Below, piece after piece: positions 1 through 7,609 of a DNA stretch of 64,000 bases. Below the pieces are notes generated by a model. That model searched no databases and was not told where the DNA came from. It worked only from the letters and a program-made list of their open reading frames with translations. Position 1 is the stretch's first letter. Every line of letters begins with the position of its first letter. Source of the stretch: Streptomyces adelaidensis (GTDB taxonomy: Bacteria > Actinomycetota > Actinomycetes > Streptomycetales > Streptomycetaceae); contig NZ_JAEMUX010000030.1 of NCBI RefSeq assembly GCF_016598475.1, forward strand, positions 23,948 to 87,947, given 5' to 3'. The translations under genes were made by a program, and so were the position numbers.

Positions 1-725
1 TGCGCCGACGCATCCCGCTCGAAGAGGCCACGCTCGTGGCGCCACTGGGCCGCCCCCGCGCGGTGTGGGGCGTCGGGCTCAACTACGTGTCGAAGGCGGC
101 CCGCACCGGACGCGGGCTGCCCGAGCAGCCGATCCTCTACCTGGCCGCGTCGTCCGGCGTGTCGGCACCCGGCGCGCGGGTGGTGATCCCGCAGTCCGCG
201 ACCGAACCCGACTACGAGGGCGAGATCGCGGTGGTCGTCGGGCGCCGGCTGTACAGGGCTACCGAATCCGAGGTCTGGCCCGCGATCGCGGGTGTCACCG
301 CGGCCAACGACATGACGGCACGCGACATCATGCGCGCCACAGGCACCCCCGCCCTCGCCAAGAGCCACCCGGGCTTCACGCCGCTCGGCCCGTCGGTCCG
401 CACTCCCGAGGATTTCACCGACCGTGACGCGATCCGTGTACGGACCCGGGTCAACGGCGAGCTCGTGCAGGACGACACGAGCGACGGGATGATCTTCCCG
501 GTTCCCGATCTGCTCAGCAGGCTGTCGTGGTTCACCGCGCTCGAACCCGGCGACGTCGTCCTCACCGGAACCCCGGCCGGCACCGGGCAGGACCGCGCGT
601 GCTTCCTCGCCGACGGCGACGAGGTACGCGTCGAGGTGGACGGCGTGCTGCCCCTCGTCACCCGCATCGTGCGTCCCCCGGACGCCTCACAGCACGACCA
701 CCGGCTGACTCAACCGGTCAGCTGA
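1..725 (+). CDS. Fumarylacetoacetate hydrolase family protein, 5' partial
   Basis: Enzyme of the FAH/HpcE fold, which hydrolyses, isomerises or decarboxylates 2-oxo-acid products of aromatic ring cleavage. The reading frame is open to the left edge, and codons before the first GTG (36) already match the family (a LVAPLGRP-like lead into GVGLNY), so the true start lies upstream. The metal-binding pattern is visible: DYEGEIA followed by AANDMTARD, then a C-terminal DVVLTGTPAGTG stretch. It is followed 27 bp later by an amidohydrolase and an HpaI-type aldolase in the same direction, which fits lower meta-cleavage steps. The exact substrate cannot be read from sequence. Family call is firm; the specific reaction is inferred. 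Confidence 0.85.
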   Translation, partial: RRRIPLEEATLVAPLGRPRAVWGVGLNYVSKAARTGRGLPEQPILYLAASSGVSAPGARVVIPQSATEPDYEGEIAVVVGRRLYRATESEVWPAIAGVTAANDMTARDIMRATGTPALAKSHPGFTPLGPSVRTPEDFTDRDAIRVRTRVNGELVQDDTSDGMIFPVPDLLSRLSWFTALEPGDVVLTGTPAGTGQDRACFLADGDEVRVEVDGVLPLVTRIVRPPDASQHDHRLTQPVS

Positions 726-752
726 CCGTTCCCCACCCTGGAGCACACTTCG

Positions 753-1916
753 ATGTCCATCTCCTCCTTGTCGTCGTACGACCTCGTCCTGGCCGGCGGC
801 ACCGTCATCGACCCGGCGTCGGACACCCACGCCCGGCTCGACGTGGCGGTCACCGGTGACCGCATCGCCGCTATCGGGGAGGGCCTGTCAGAGAACGCGG
901 CTCGCACGATCGACGTCACCGGCTCCACCGTGCTGCCGGGCCTCGTCGAGGGCCACACCCACATCTTCCAGTACGTCTCCGCCGTCGGAGCACCTGCCGA
1001 GGAAGCCCATCTGCGTCGCGGCGTGGTCGCCGCGGCGGATGCCGGCACGGCCGGCGCCTCGACGTTCGCGGCCTTCCGCAAGCTTGTGGTCGAGGCCAAC
1101 CCGCTGCGCATCGTCAACTTCCTCAACGTCTCGGTGCTCGGCCTGATCGACTTCAGGTTCGGCGAGCTGCTCAACCCCGACACCCTGGTCCCCGAGGACG
1201 CGCTCGCGACCGCCGAGGCCCACCCCGACATCGTGCGCGGCTTCAAGATCCGTCTCTCCGAGGACGTCGTCGGCGAGAACTGGGAGTCGTTGCTGAAGAA
1301 GTCCGTGGCGCTGGCCGAACAGGCCCGTCTCCCGCTGATGGTGCACATCGGCGAGACCGAGGAGCCGGTCCCCGTCGTCCTCGACTACCTGCGCCCCGGC
1401 GACATCGTGGCGCACTGCTACACCGGCAAGCCGAACGGCATCCTCGACGGCGACCAGGTGCACCCCGCGGTCATGGCGGCCCGCGAGCGCGGCGTGCTGT
1501 TCGACTCCGCCCACGGCAAGAGCAATCTCAGCTTCGAGGTGGCACGCAGGGCGATCGCCGACGGATTCCTGCCCGACGTCCTCAGCTCCGACACCAGCGC
1601 CCGTAACTGGCGCGGCCCGGTGTTCGACCTGCTCACCAGCATCTCCAAGCTGGTCGCGCTGGGCGCGCCGCTTCAGGAGTGCGTCCGTCGGGCCACCGTG
1701 GCGCCGGCCCAGCTGCTCGGGCTCGACGCCGAGGGCTACGGGCGCATGGAGGTCGGCGGGCGGGCCGACGTCACGGTCGTCGACTGGACCGACGAGGTCA
1801 CCCTGCCCGACGCCGCCGGCAACACGATCGTCGCGCCGCGTCTGGAGCCGACCGTGGTGCTGCACGGCGGCAAGGAGGTCGACATCGTGCCGTGGCGGGG
1901 TCTGAAGTCGGCGTGA
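753..1916 (+). CDS. Amidohydrolase superfamily metal-dependent hydrolase
   Basis: 387-residue TIM-barrel amidohydrolase, a cytosolic metal hydrolase of the dihydroorotase/deacetylase-like branch. An N-terminal composite domain (VLAGGTVIDP) leads to the HxH metal motif in GLVEGHTHIF. Next come a lysine in GFKIRLSED (candidate carboxylated bridging Lys), histidines in LMVHIGE and IVAHCYTG, and the catalytic Asp in VLSSDTSARN. It is the second gene of the first operon, between the FAH-type enzyme and the aldolase. Such enzymes normally open cyclic amides or deacylate amino compounds, so an N-containing aromatic or a lactone/lactam intermediate is possible. The substrate is unknown. Confidence 0.85.
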   Translation: MSISSLSSYDLVLAGGTVIDPASDTHARLDVAVTGDRIAAIGEGLSENAARTIDVTGSTVLPGLVEGHTHIFQYVSAVGAPAEEAHLRRGVVAAADAGTAGASTFAAFRKLVVEANPLRIVNFLNVSVLGLIDFRFGELLNPDTLVPEDALATAEAHPDIVRGFKIRLSEDVVGENWESLLKKSVALAEQARLPLMVHIGETEEPVPVVLDYLRPGDIVAHCYTGKPNGILDGDQVHPAVMAARERGVLFDSAHGKSNLSFEVARRAIADGFLPDVLSSDTSARNWRGPVFDLLTSISKLVALGAPLQECVRRATVAPAQLLGLDAEGYGRMEVGGRADVTVVDWTDEVTLPDAAGNTIVAPRLEPTVVLHGGKEVDIVPWRGLKSA

Positions 1917-1943
1917 CACGCCCGCACATCCCAGGAGGACTCC

Positions 1944-2717
1944 ATGAGTGTCGGTGACGTCCATCTGCTGCGGCGCCGGCTGCGCCTGGCCCTGACGGCG
2001 GGGCGACCCGCCGTCGGCACGTTCGTCAAGCTGGCCTCGCCCGACGTGGTGGAACTCGCGGAGGCGGCCGGGTTCGCGTTCGTGGTCGTCGACCTCGAAC
2101 ACTCCACCCTCACCGAGCGAGACGCCGTCGACCTGGTGCGCCACGCCGACGCGTGCGGGCTGCCGGCTCTGGTCCGCGTGCCCGAGGTGAACGCCGCCAC
2201 GGTCAACCGGCTCCTGGAGGCCGGGGCTGCGGGAATCCAGCTGTCCATGCTCACCCGCCTCGCCCAGGCCGAGGCGCTCCTGGCCGCGACCCGGTTCGCT
2301 CCGACCGGCAGCCGGTCCGTGAGCCTGGCCAACAGGGCCGCCCGGTTCGGCGCGGCCCCGCTGGCCGGGTTCCTGCGCACCGAGCAGGACGACCCGCCGG
2401 TGCTGGTGGGCCAGATCGAGACCGCACGGACGGATCCGCTGCCGGAACTGGTCGCCGCCCTCGACGTGTGCTTCATCGGCAGCACCGACCTCGCGGTCGA
2501 CCTCGGCCTGCCGGCGGACCCGGCGGTGCTGGGCGCCGCGGTGGACCGGGTGAGGGACGCCGCCCGCTGCGCCGGGGTGGCGTTCGGCGGCTGGGCGCCG
2601 AGCCTGAAAGTCGCGTCGGACCTGGGACTCGGTGACGCCGACTACCTGGTCGTCGGATCGGACCTGCAGATGTTGGCGGCCGGCCTGCGGGCGGCCGCCG
2701 GAGAGGAGAATCAGTGA
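1944..2717 (+). CDS. HpcH/HpaI family aldolase
   Basis: 257-residue class II pyruvate aldolase of the HpaI (2,4-dihydroxyhept-2-ene-1,7-dioate aldolase) family. It cleaves 4-hydroxy-2-oxo acids to pyruvate and an aldehyde. Visible signatures are VVVDLEHS (catalytic His region), LVRVPEV, AGAAGIQLSML, the GSRS...NRAARFG loop, VGQIET (metal ligand Glu) and CFIGSTDLAVDLG. An AGGAGG-type ribosome site precedes the ATG. The stop overlaps the cupin start (GTGA). Together with the FAH-fold enzyme this is the expected end of a meta-cleavage pathway. Family call is firm; substrate is inferred. Confidence 0.88.
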   Translation: MSVGDVHLLRRRLRLALTAGRPAVGTFVKLASPDVVELAEAAGFAFVVVDLEHSTLTERDAVDLVRHADACGLPALVRVPEVNAATVNRLLEAGAAGIQLSMLTRLAQAEALLAATRFAPTGSRSVSLANRAARFGAAPLAGFLRTEQDDPPVLVGQIETARTDPLPELVAALDVCFIGSTDLAVDLGLPADPAVLGAAVDRVRDAARCAGVAFGGWAPSLKVASDLGLGDADYLVVGSDLQMLAAGLRAAAGEENQ

Positions 2718-3070
2718 GCACACGCAACGCGGCCCTGTTCCACACCGTCGTCAACTGGGACGAGATGCCGGTGACCCAGGTACGGCCGGGCGTCCGCCGC
2801 CGCGTCTACGCGACGGACGAGGTGATGATCTGCCACCACGAGCTCGAGATCGGCATGACACTGAACCCGCACCGGCACGACGACTTCGACCAGTTGGTCC
2901 AGATCGCCGAGGGACGCGCGAACTACTACGTGGACGGTGTCGCCCACGACATGCGTGCCGGATCCTTCCTGCTGGTTCCCCGTGGCAGCGAGCACTACGT
3001 GGAGCCGACAGAGGCACCCTGCGTGAACATCGACTTCTTCGTTCCGCCGCGGGCCGACCTGCTTCCCTGA
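2714..3070 (+). CDS. Cupin domain protein
   Basis: Small 118-residue single-domain cupin starting at GTG 2714, overlapping the aldolase stop by 4 bases (translational coupling). Metal-type cupin motifs are present: NPHRHDDFDQLVQIAEG (two His and a later acid) and the second motif LLVPRGSEHYVEP. It could be a small dioxygenase, isomerase or ligand-binding accessory protein. Last gene of the first operon; a strong hairpin follows at 3151. Confidence 0.8.
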   Translation: MSTRNAALFHTVVNWDEMPVTQVRPGVRRRVYATDEVMICHHELEIGMTLNPHRHDDFDQLVQIAEGRANYYVDGVAHDMRAGSFLLVPRGSEHYVEPTEAPCVNIDFFVPPRADLLP

Positions 3071-3150
3071 GCGGCGGACGGGCGCGCTGGAGGCATGCGC
3101 GTCCGCCACTCACGTGACGGAACGACCCGCTCGCGTGCAAGAACGAAAGA

Positions 3151-3176
3151 GGGCCCACCGCCTCAGCGGTGGGCCC
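3151..3176. terminator. Bidirectional intrinsic terminator
   Basis: Perfect 11-bp stem (GGGCCCACCGC with its complement) closed by a CTCA loop. It has A-rich sequence on the left and CTTAG on the right, so it can work on both strands. It sits between the convergent cupin gene and the IclR regulator gene. Confidence 0.85.
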
Positions 3177-3197
3177 TTAGGTGTTGCCGCAGCCAGG

Positions 3198-3995
3198 TCA
3201 GCCGCCGTTGGGCGCGCCCTCGGAGGTGCCCAGCCGCTGCGACAACGCGCGGGCGGTCTCCAGCAGTGCCTGGGCCATCGTTGACTCGACGTCGTCCGAG
3301 ACGGTCGCCGTCGTGCCGACGATCGCAAGCGTTCCGCTGATCTTGTCGCCCTCGAAGATCGGCGCCGCGACGGTGCGGACCCCGTTGACGGTGGGCGAGT
3401 TGACGGACAGACCGTACTGCCGGATCGCTTCGAGTTCCTCGGTGAGCTCGGCCGACTTGCGGACCGCGCGCGGCAGCGTCGGTACCTGCTCCGGCGGCAG
3501 GAAAGCGAGGAAGACGCGGCCCTGCGCCGAGGCCGTGAGGTTCAGGCGCGAGCCGACCCGGACGCTGATGCGCACCATGTGATCGGTGTTGTCCACCGAG
3601 CGCACCACGGTCGCCGACTCGCCGTCCCAGACCGACAGCACGATCGTCTCGTCGATGCGCCTGACCAGCTCCTCCATGTACGGCTCGGCGGCGGCGACGA
3701 TCGGCAGGCCGGCCCGCGCGGCGGTGGCGAGTGTGAGTACCTGCGGGCCGAGGGAGTACAGCGAGGTGCGCTCGTCGTACCGCAGCAGGTTCGCCGCCCG
3801 CAGCGCCTTCGTGTAGCGGTGCGCGGTCGCCTTGCTTGCCCCGAGACGCGCGGTGATCTCGTTGAGACTCATGTGCGGCTTGCCCACCGTGAACGAGCCG
3901 AGAATGAGAGCCGCCCGCTGCACCGTCTGGATGGTCGGTGCGGTCCTGTCCGGGCCGTCCTGCTCACCGGTGCCGGGCTGCGCCTTCGTGGGCAT
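3198..3995 (-). CDS. IclR family transcriptional regulator
   Basis: Regulator with an N-terminal winged helix (TVQRAALILGSF ... MSLNEITARLGASKATAHRYTKAL) and a C-terminal IclR effector domain (GLPIVAAAEPYMEELV ... VGSRLNLTASAQGRVFLAF ... VNGVRTVAAPIFEG). The frame stays open upstream to 4124. ATG 3995 is chosen because homology begins soon after it and an AGGAG/GAGG ribosome site lies just upstream, giving 265 residues. The gene points away from the ferredoxin/reductase genes and towards the aldolase operon. It is the only regulator inside the aromatic cluster, so it is the natural candidate for controlling it. See the recurring ATnCGAnAY word, one copy of which lies upstream of this gene. 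Confidence 0.88.
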   Translation of the reverse strand: MPTKAQPGTGEQDGPDRTAPTIQTVQRAALILGSFTVGKPHMSLNEITARLGASKATAHRYTKALRAANLLRYDERTSLYSLGPQVLTLATAARAGLPIVAAAEPYMEELVRRIDETIVLSVWDGESATVVRSVDNTDHMVRISVRVGSRLNLTASAQGRVFLAFLPPEQVPTLPRAVRKSAELTEELEAIRQYGLSVNSPTVNGVRTVAAPIFEGDKISGTLAIVGTTATVSDDVESTMAQALLETARALSQRLGTSEGAPNGG

Positions 3996-4051
3996 GAATC
4001 CTCGCTCCTGTCTGTGCGCCGTCAAAGTGATAAGGCAGTAGATGAAACGCC

Positions 4052-4060
4052 GTATCGAAT
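4052..4060 (-). promoter_or_regulatory. Candidate IclR operator half-site upstream of the iclR gene
   Basis: ATTCGATAC on the minus strand, about 57 bp upstream of the regulator ATG in an unusually AT-rich stretch (4021-4080). It is embedded in an imperfect palindrome GATAC-GGC-GTTTC. It matches ATnCGAnAY words found in the oxygenase and TauD-like promoters, which suggests autoregulation. Function is inferred. Confidence 0.45.
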
Positions 4061-4199
4061 AAGGTAATGGTAAAGGGGAGGGTGACGGGGCGTGAAGGGG
4101 GTCGGGACCCTCATCCACGGTCACCGGACCGGCACCGGGCGGTCACGGTCGGCAGCCGCGGAAGGGCCTGCGTCGACCGCGTCGCCCCGTGCGTGGGCC

Positions 4200-5198
4200 T
4201 CACGCATCCGAGGAGTGCCCCGGCGTTGTCGAGCATGTCGGGTCCAGCAGGGCGGCGATGTGGTTGACGGCCAGGGCCGCCTCGCCGAAGCCGATGGAGA
4301 TGAGGCTCACCTTGCCGTCATGGTCGGCGATGTCGCCGGCCGCGAAGACGCGCTCCCGGTTCGTGCGCATCGTGCGGTCGACGAGGATACGCCGACGCCG
4401 CAGCTCAAGTCCCCACCGCTCGATCGGGCCGAGATCGGCGATGAAACCGAGCGCGGCCACGACGGTCTGGGCGGGCAGGGTGACCCGGTCGCCGTCGGAG
4501 CACGCGACCACGACCTCCGACACGGCCCCCTCGCCGGAGACCTTCTCGACCTCGTACGGCGTCAACACCCGCACCGAGGACGCGTGCACCTGCTCGACAC
4601 TGCGCTCGTGGGCCCGGAACCGCGCGCGCCGGTGCACCAGCGTCACCGACGAGGCGATCGGCTCCAGCGACAGCGCCCAGTCCAGCGCGGAGTCCCCGCC
4701 GCCGACCACCACGACGTCCTGTCCGGCGAGCTCGTTCAACCGGGGTACGAAATACCGCAGCCCCCGGTCCAGGTACTCGGAGCCCACCGGGAGCTCGCGG
4801 GGGATGAAGTTGCCGATCCCGCCGCAGACGAGCACCGCGCCCGCGGTGATCCGCGCGCCGGCGTCGGTGGTGGCGACGATGCCCCCGCCCGCGTCGTCCA
4901 GCTGGGTGACCCCGTGCCCGAGCAGATAGGTGGGGTTCCACCGCCAGGCCTGCTCGGCCAGCCGGTCCACCAGGTCCTGCCCACGGACGGCGGGAAAGCC
5001 GGCCACGTCGTAGATGAACTTCTCGGGGTACAGCGCGGCGATCTGGCCGCCCACCTCGGGCAGAGCGTCGACGACCGCCACGCTCAATCCCCGGAAGCCG
5101 GCGTAGTACGCGCCGTACAACCCGGTCGGGCCGGCGCCGATGATGAGCAGGTCGACGGAGACCTCGGGGCAGGCGCCCCCGGGCGCGTGGCCGGTCAC
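4200..5198 (-). CDS. Ferredoxin--NADP+ reductase, thioredoxin-reductase-like
   Basis: 332-residue flavoprotein with an FAD-binding GxGxxG near the N-terminus (LLIIGAGPTGLYGAYYAG), an NADPH-binding Rossmann motif in the middle (DVVVVGGGDSALDWAL) and a C-terminal FAD segment (VFAAGDIADHDGK). No redox-active CxxC is present. This is the pattern of TrxR-like ferredoxin-NADP reductases, not thioredoxin reductases. The GTG start overlaps the ferredoxin stop (GTGA), so the two are coupled. It should pass electrons from NADPH to the ferredoxin and on to the divergently encoded Rieske oxygenase. Using this reductase class in a ring hydroxylase is less common than the GlxA/BphA4-type reductases. Confidence 0.85.
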   Translation of the reverse strand: MTGHAPGGACPEVSVDLLIIGAGPTGLYGAYYAGFRGLSVAVVDALPEVGGQIAALYPEKFIYDVAGFPAVRGQDLVDRLAEQAWRWNPTYLLGHGVTQLDDAGGGIVATTDAGARITAGAVLVCGGIGNFIPRELPVGSEYLDRGLRYFVPRLNELAGQDVVVVGGGDSALDWALSLEPIASSVTLVHRRARFRAHERSVEQVHASSVRVLTPYEVEKVSGEGAVSEVVVACSDGDRVTLPAQTVVAALGFIADLGPIERWGLELRRRRILVDRTMRTNRERVFAAGDIADHDGKVSLISIGFGEAALAVNHIAALLDPTCSTTPGHSSDA

Positions 5199-5509
5199 GC
5201 GCCCACCTCCGGGTGGTCGTGGCCGGCCTGGCCGACCTTGCGGGCGCCGCCGGGCGATCCCAGCGGTTGGGTGCCGAGGGTGAAGAACTCGGCGTTGATG
5301 CGCTCGAAGTGCTTGCTCTCCTCCGGCAGGTCCTCGTGGTGGAAGATCGAGATCTGCGGACAGACGGGTTCACAGCGCCCGCACTCGACACATTCGTCGG
5401 GCTGGATGTAGAGCATCCGGTCGCCCTCGTAGATGCAGTCGGCCGGGCACTCCTCCATGCATGACTTGTCCATGATGTCGACGCAGGCCTGAGTGATGAC
5501 GTACGGCAC
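5195..5509 (-). CDS. 7Fe (3Fe-4S/4Fe-4S) ferredoxin
   Basis: Soluble electron carrier. The first cluster motif is Cx7Cx3CP (CVDIMDKSCMEECP), typical of a 3Fe-4S site; the second is Cx2Cx2Cx3CP (CVECGRCEPVCP), typical of a 4Fe-4S site. The open frame reaches an ATG at 5542. GTG 5509 is preferred because family members start at PYVIT and a GAAGGG ribosome site precedes it, giving 104 residues. It is co-translated with the reductase. It most likely feeds the Rieske oxygenase encoded on the other strand; most such systems use a Rieske or plant-type 2Fe ferredoxin instead. Confidence 0.85.
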   Translation of the reverse strand: MPYVITQACVDIMDKSCMEECPADCIYEGDRMLYIQPDECVECGRCEPVCPQISIFHHEDLPEESKHFERINAEFFTLGTQPLGSPGGARKVGQAGHDHPEVGA

Positions 5510-5540
5510 GAGCTTGTTGCCCTTCACACGGTCGCACAGC

Positions 5541-5662
5541 ATGCGAGACGGTGTATTTCAATGTGGAACAGGATGATGGCGCCGTCGGGGCAAGGTGTCA
5601 ACCGTGAGGTGAATGCTTGACACCGCCGGATTGACGGGGGACGCTAATGCGACATACGAGAT
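5541..5662. promoter_or_regulatory. Divergent promoter region with candidate IclR sites
   Basis: Control region between the ferredoxin (minus) and Rieske oxygenase (plus) genes. Three related 9-bp words are present: ATGCGAGAC at 5541-5549, ATGCGACAT at 5647-5655 and ATACGAGAT at 5654-5662. The last two are in direct order 7 bp apart. Possible -35 hexamers on the plus strand are TTGACA at 5617 and TTGACG at 5631. The 5631 hexamer stands about 17 bases before the overlapped repeats, so a bound repressor would cover the -10 region. Inferred from sequence only. Confidence 0.5.
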
Positions 5663-5714
5663 GGCGTCTCACGGCACGCCACTCGGGTCGGGACTTGTGA
5701 GAGGCACACTCCCC

Positions 5715-7067
5715 ATGGGAAGCAACCCCCGGACCGTCCCAGCGCCGATGATCGTCGAGGACTGGGACCAGCTCACCTTCCGGGTCAACCGCGAGGCCTA
5801 CCGAAGCGCGGAAATCTTCGCCCGGGAACGCGGCTGGGTGTGGATGCACACCTGGCTCTACCTCGGGCACGAGACCGAGATCCCCAACCCCAACGACTTC
5901 AAGGTGCGCACCCTCGGCGGCAGGCCGCTGATCTTCTGCCGGGACAGCGCCGGCGAAGTGCACGCGTTCCTGAACTCCTGTCCGCACCGCGGCACCGTGC
6001 TGTGCCGCGAAAGCGAGGGTTCGACCAGGCTCTTCCAGTGCTTCTACCACGCCTGGACGTTCCGCAACAACGGCGAGGTCGCCGCGATCCCCGATGCCGG
6101 GGCATACGAATCGAGCGACGAGTTCCGGGAGTCGATGGGGCTGCGCGGCGTGCCGCGCCTGGAGATCCACGAGGGATTCGTCTTCGTCTCCTTCGACCCC
6201 GACGTGCCGCCGCTGCTGGAGTACCTCGGCGACGCGGCCGACTACATGACCATGATCCAGCAGCAGCACGTCGGCGGCATGACCACGCTGCCCGGCACAC
6301 AGCTCTACAGCGTGCGGGGCAACTGGAAACTCGCCGTCGAGAACGCCATGGACGGCTACCACTTCGCGCCGACGCACAACACGTTCGTGGGGTACCTGCG
6401 AGAGAGCGGCTACGCCGTCACCGACGACAACCAGTACGCGTACAACCTCGGCAACGGCCACGGGCTGCTGGTCCTGACCGGGCACGGCGGACGCATCAGC
6501 ATGATCTGGGAACCGCGCTTCGGCGAGGACGAACGGATCCGCACCGAGGCCCACCGGGCCGAGATGACCCAGCGGCTGGGGGAGGAGCGGGCGCACCACG
6601 TGGCCGACGAGAGCCACATCCTGTTCGTGTTCCCCAACCTGCTGCTGTTCGACATCGAGGGTCTGTCGATCCGGCAGCTGGAGCCGGTGGCGCCCGACCA
6701 GACCGACGTGCGTGCCTGGCAACTGGTCCCGCGCGCCGAGGACCCGGACACGCGCGCCCTGCGGATGAGGACGGTCGTCAGCTTCGTCGGCCCGGGCGGA
6801 CTCGCGACGCCGGACGACATCGAGGCGTACGAGGCGGTGCAGCGCGGCATCCAGGCCACGGCGGGCGCCGGCGCGCCCGAGCTGGACTACAGCGACATGT
6901 CGCGCGGCATGGCCGACGAGGCCAGGGGGGTGCAGGGCCGATCGATCGACGAGGGCGCGATGCGTGGCTTCTGGCGGCAATGGGTCGAGGCCACCGGGCT
7001 CGACGACGGCCTCGAGATCCACGGCGAGCGACCGGCGTCCTTCCTGGCGGGAAGGGACGTGCGATGA
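5715..7067 (+). CDS. Aromatic-ring-hydroxylating dioxygenase, alpha (large) subunit
   Basis: Catalytic subunit of a Rieske non-haem iron oxygenase. ATG 5715 is preferred (GAGAGG upstream); an earlier in-frame ATG at 5613 would place the start over the promoter. In the resulting 450-residue chain the Rieske ligands are C89/H91 and C109/H112 (SCPHRG ... CFYHAW). The mononuclear iron site is D213, H216, H221 (MDGYHFAPTH). The stop overlaps the beta-subunit start (ATGA). Electrons should come from the adjacent 7Fe ferredoxin and reductase. Motifs are complete, so it is expected to be active; the aromatic substrate cannot be assigned. Confidence 0.92.
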   Translation: MGSNPRTVPAPMIVEDWDQLTFRVNREAYRSAEIFARERGWVWMHTWLYLGHETEIPNPNDFKVRTLGGRPLIFCRDSAGEVHAFLNSCPHRGTVLCRESEGSTRLFQCFYHAWTFRNNGEVAAIPDAGAYESSDEFRESMGLRGVPRLEIHEGFVFVSFDPDVPPLLEYLGDAADYMTMIQQQHVGGMTTLPGTQLYSVRGNWKLAVENAMDGYHFAPTHNTFVGYLRESGYAVTDDNQYAYNLGNGHGLLVLTGHGGRISMIWEPRFGEDERIRTEAHRAEMTQRLGEERAHHVADESHILFVFPNLLLFDIEGLSIRQLEPVAPDQTDVRAWQLVPRAEDPDTRALRMRTVVSFVGPGGLATPDDIEAYEAVQRGIQATAGAGAPELDYSDMSRGMADEARGVQGRSIDEGAMRGFWRQWVEATGLDDGLEIHGERPASFLAGRDVR

Positions 7068-7588
7068 CAACGAACAGCAACCGCGGCCTGGTGCGATGCG
7101 GGGGACGCACCGTCACCCGGCCGGAGGTGGAGGACTTCCTCTACACCGAGGCGGACATCCTCGACCACTGGGACTACGACAGCTGGCTGGCCCTCTTCGA
7201 GGACGGCGCCCGCTACGAGATCCCGACCACCGACTACCGCCCCGGCTGGTCCCCGCACGAGACCGGATCGTTCGTCGACGACGACTGGGACCTGCTCCGG
7301 GCCAGGGTCAAGCGCCTGAAGTCCCGCAAGGCGCACGCCGAGAACCCGCACTCGCGCACGCATCGGCTGGTGTCCAACGTGCGGCTGTCCGAGGAGTCGG
7401 AGGACTCCTTCCGGGTGGCGGCGGCGTTCGTCGTGCACCGCGCCCGCGACGGGCGCTTCGACGCCTACGTCGGGTGGTACGACCATGTGCTGGTGCCGAC
7501 CGAGGACGGATTCCGCTTCCGGTTGCGGCGCTCGATCCTCGGCCACGAGTCGCTGGCGGCAGGCGCCCGGCTGAGCTTCATCCTCTGA
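7064..7588 (+). CDS. Aromatic-ring-hydroxylating dioxygenase, beta (small) subunit
   Basis: 174-residue beta subunit with an NTF2-like fold (DFLYTEADILDHWDYDSWLALFEDGARYEIP ... HRLVSNVRL ... YDHVLVPTEDGFRFRLRRSIL). It is translationally coupled to the alpha subunit by a 4-base ATGA overlap. The beta subunit is structural and helps assemble the alpha3beta3 hexamer. It is followed 21 bp later by the Dabb/extradiol dioxygenase gene in the same operon. The gene is not the longest open frame at its position, but the coding match and coupling are clear. Confidence 0.9.
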   Translation: MTTNSNRGLVRCGGRTVTRPEVEDFLYTEADILDHWDYDSWLALFEDGARYEIPTTDYRPGWSPHETGSFVDDDWDLLRARVKRLKSRKAHAENPHSRTHRLVSNVRLSEESEDSFRVAAAFVVHRARDGRFDAYVGWYDHVLVPTEDGFRFRLRRSILGHESLAAGARLSFIL

Positions 7589-7609
7589 CCGGCGACGGAA
7601 GGCGATCCG

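Noticed and set aside
888..2723. 611-codon open frame on the minus strand
   Set aside because: Antisense to three well-supported genes (amidohydrolase, aldolase); composition is Gly/Arg/Val-rich without domains. It is a by-product of high third-position GC.
4092..5411. 439-codon open frame on the plus strand
   Set aside because: Opposite the ferredoxin reductase and ferredoxin genes, which have full cofactor motifs.
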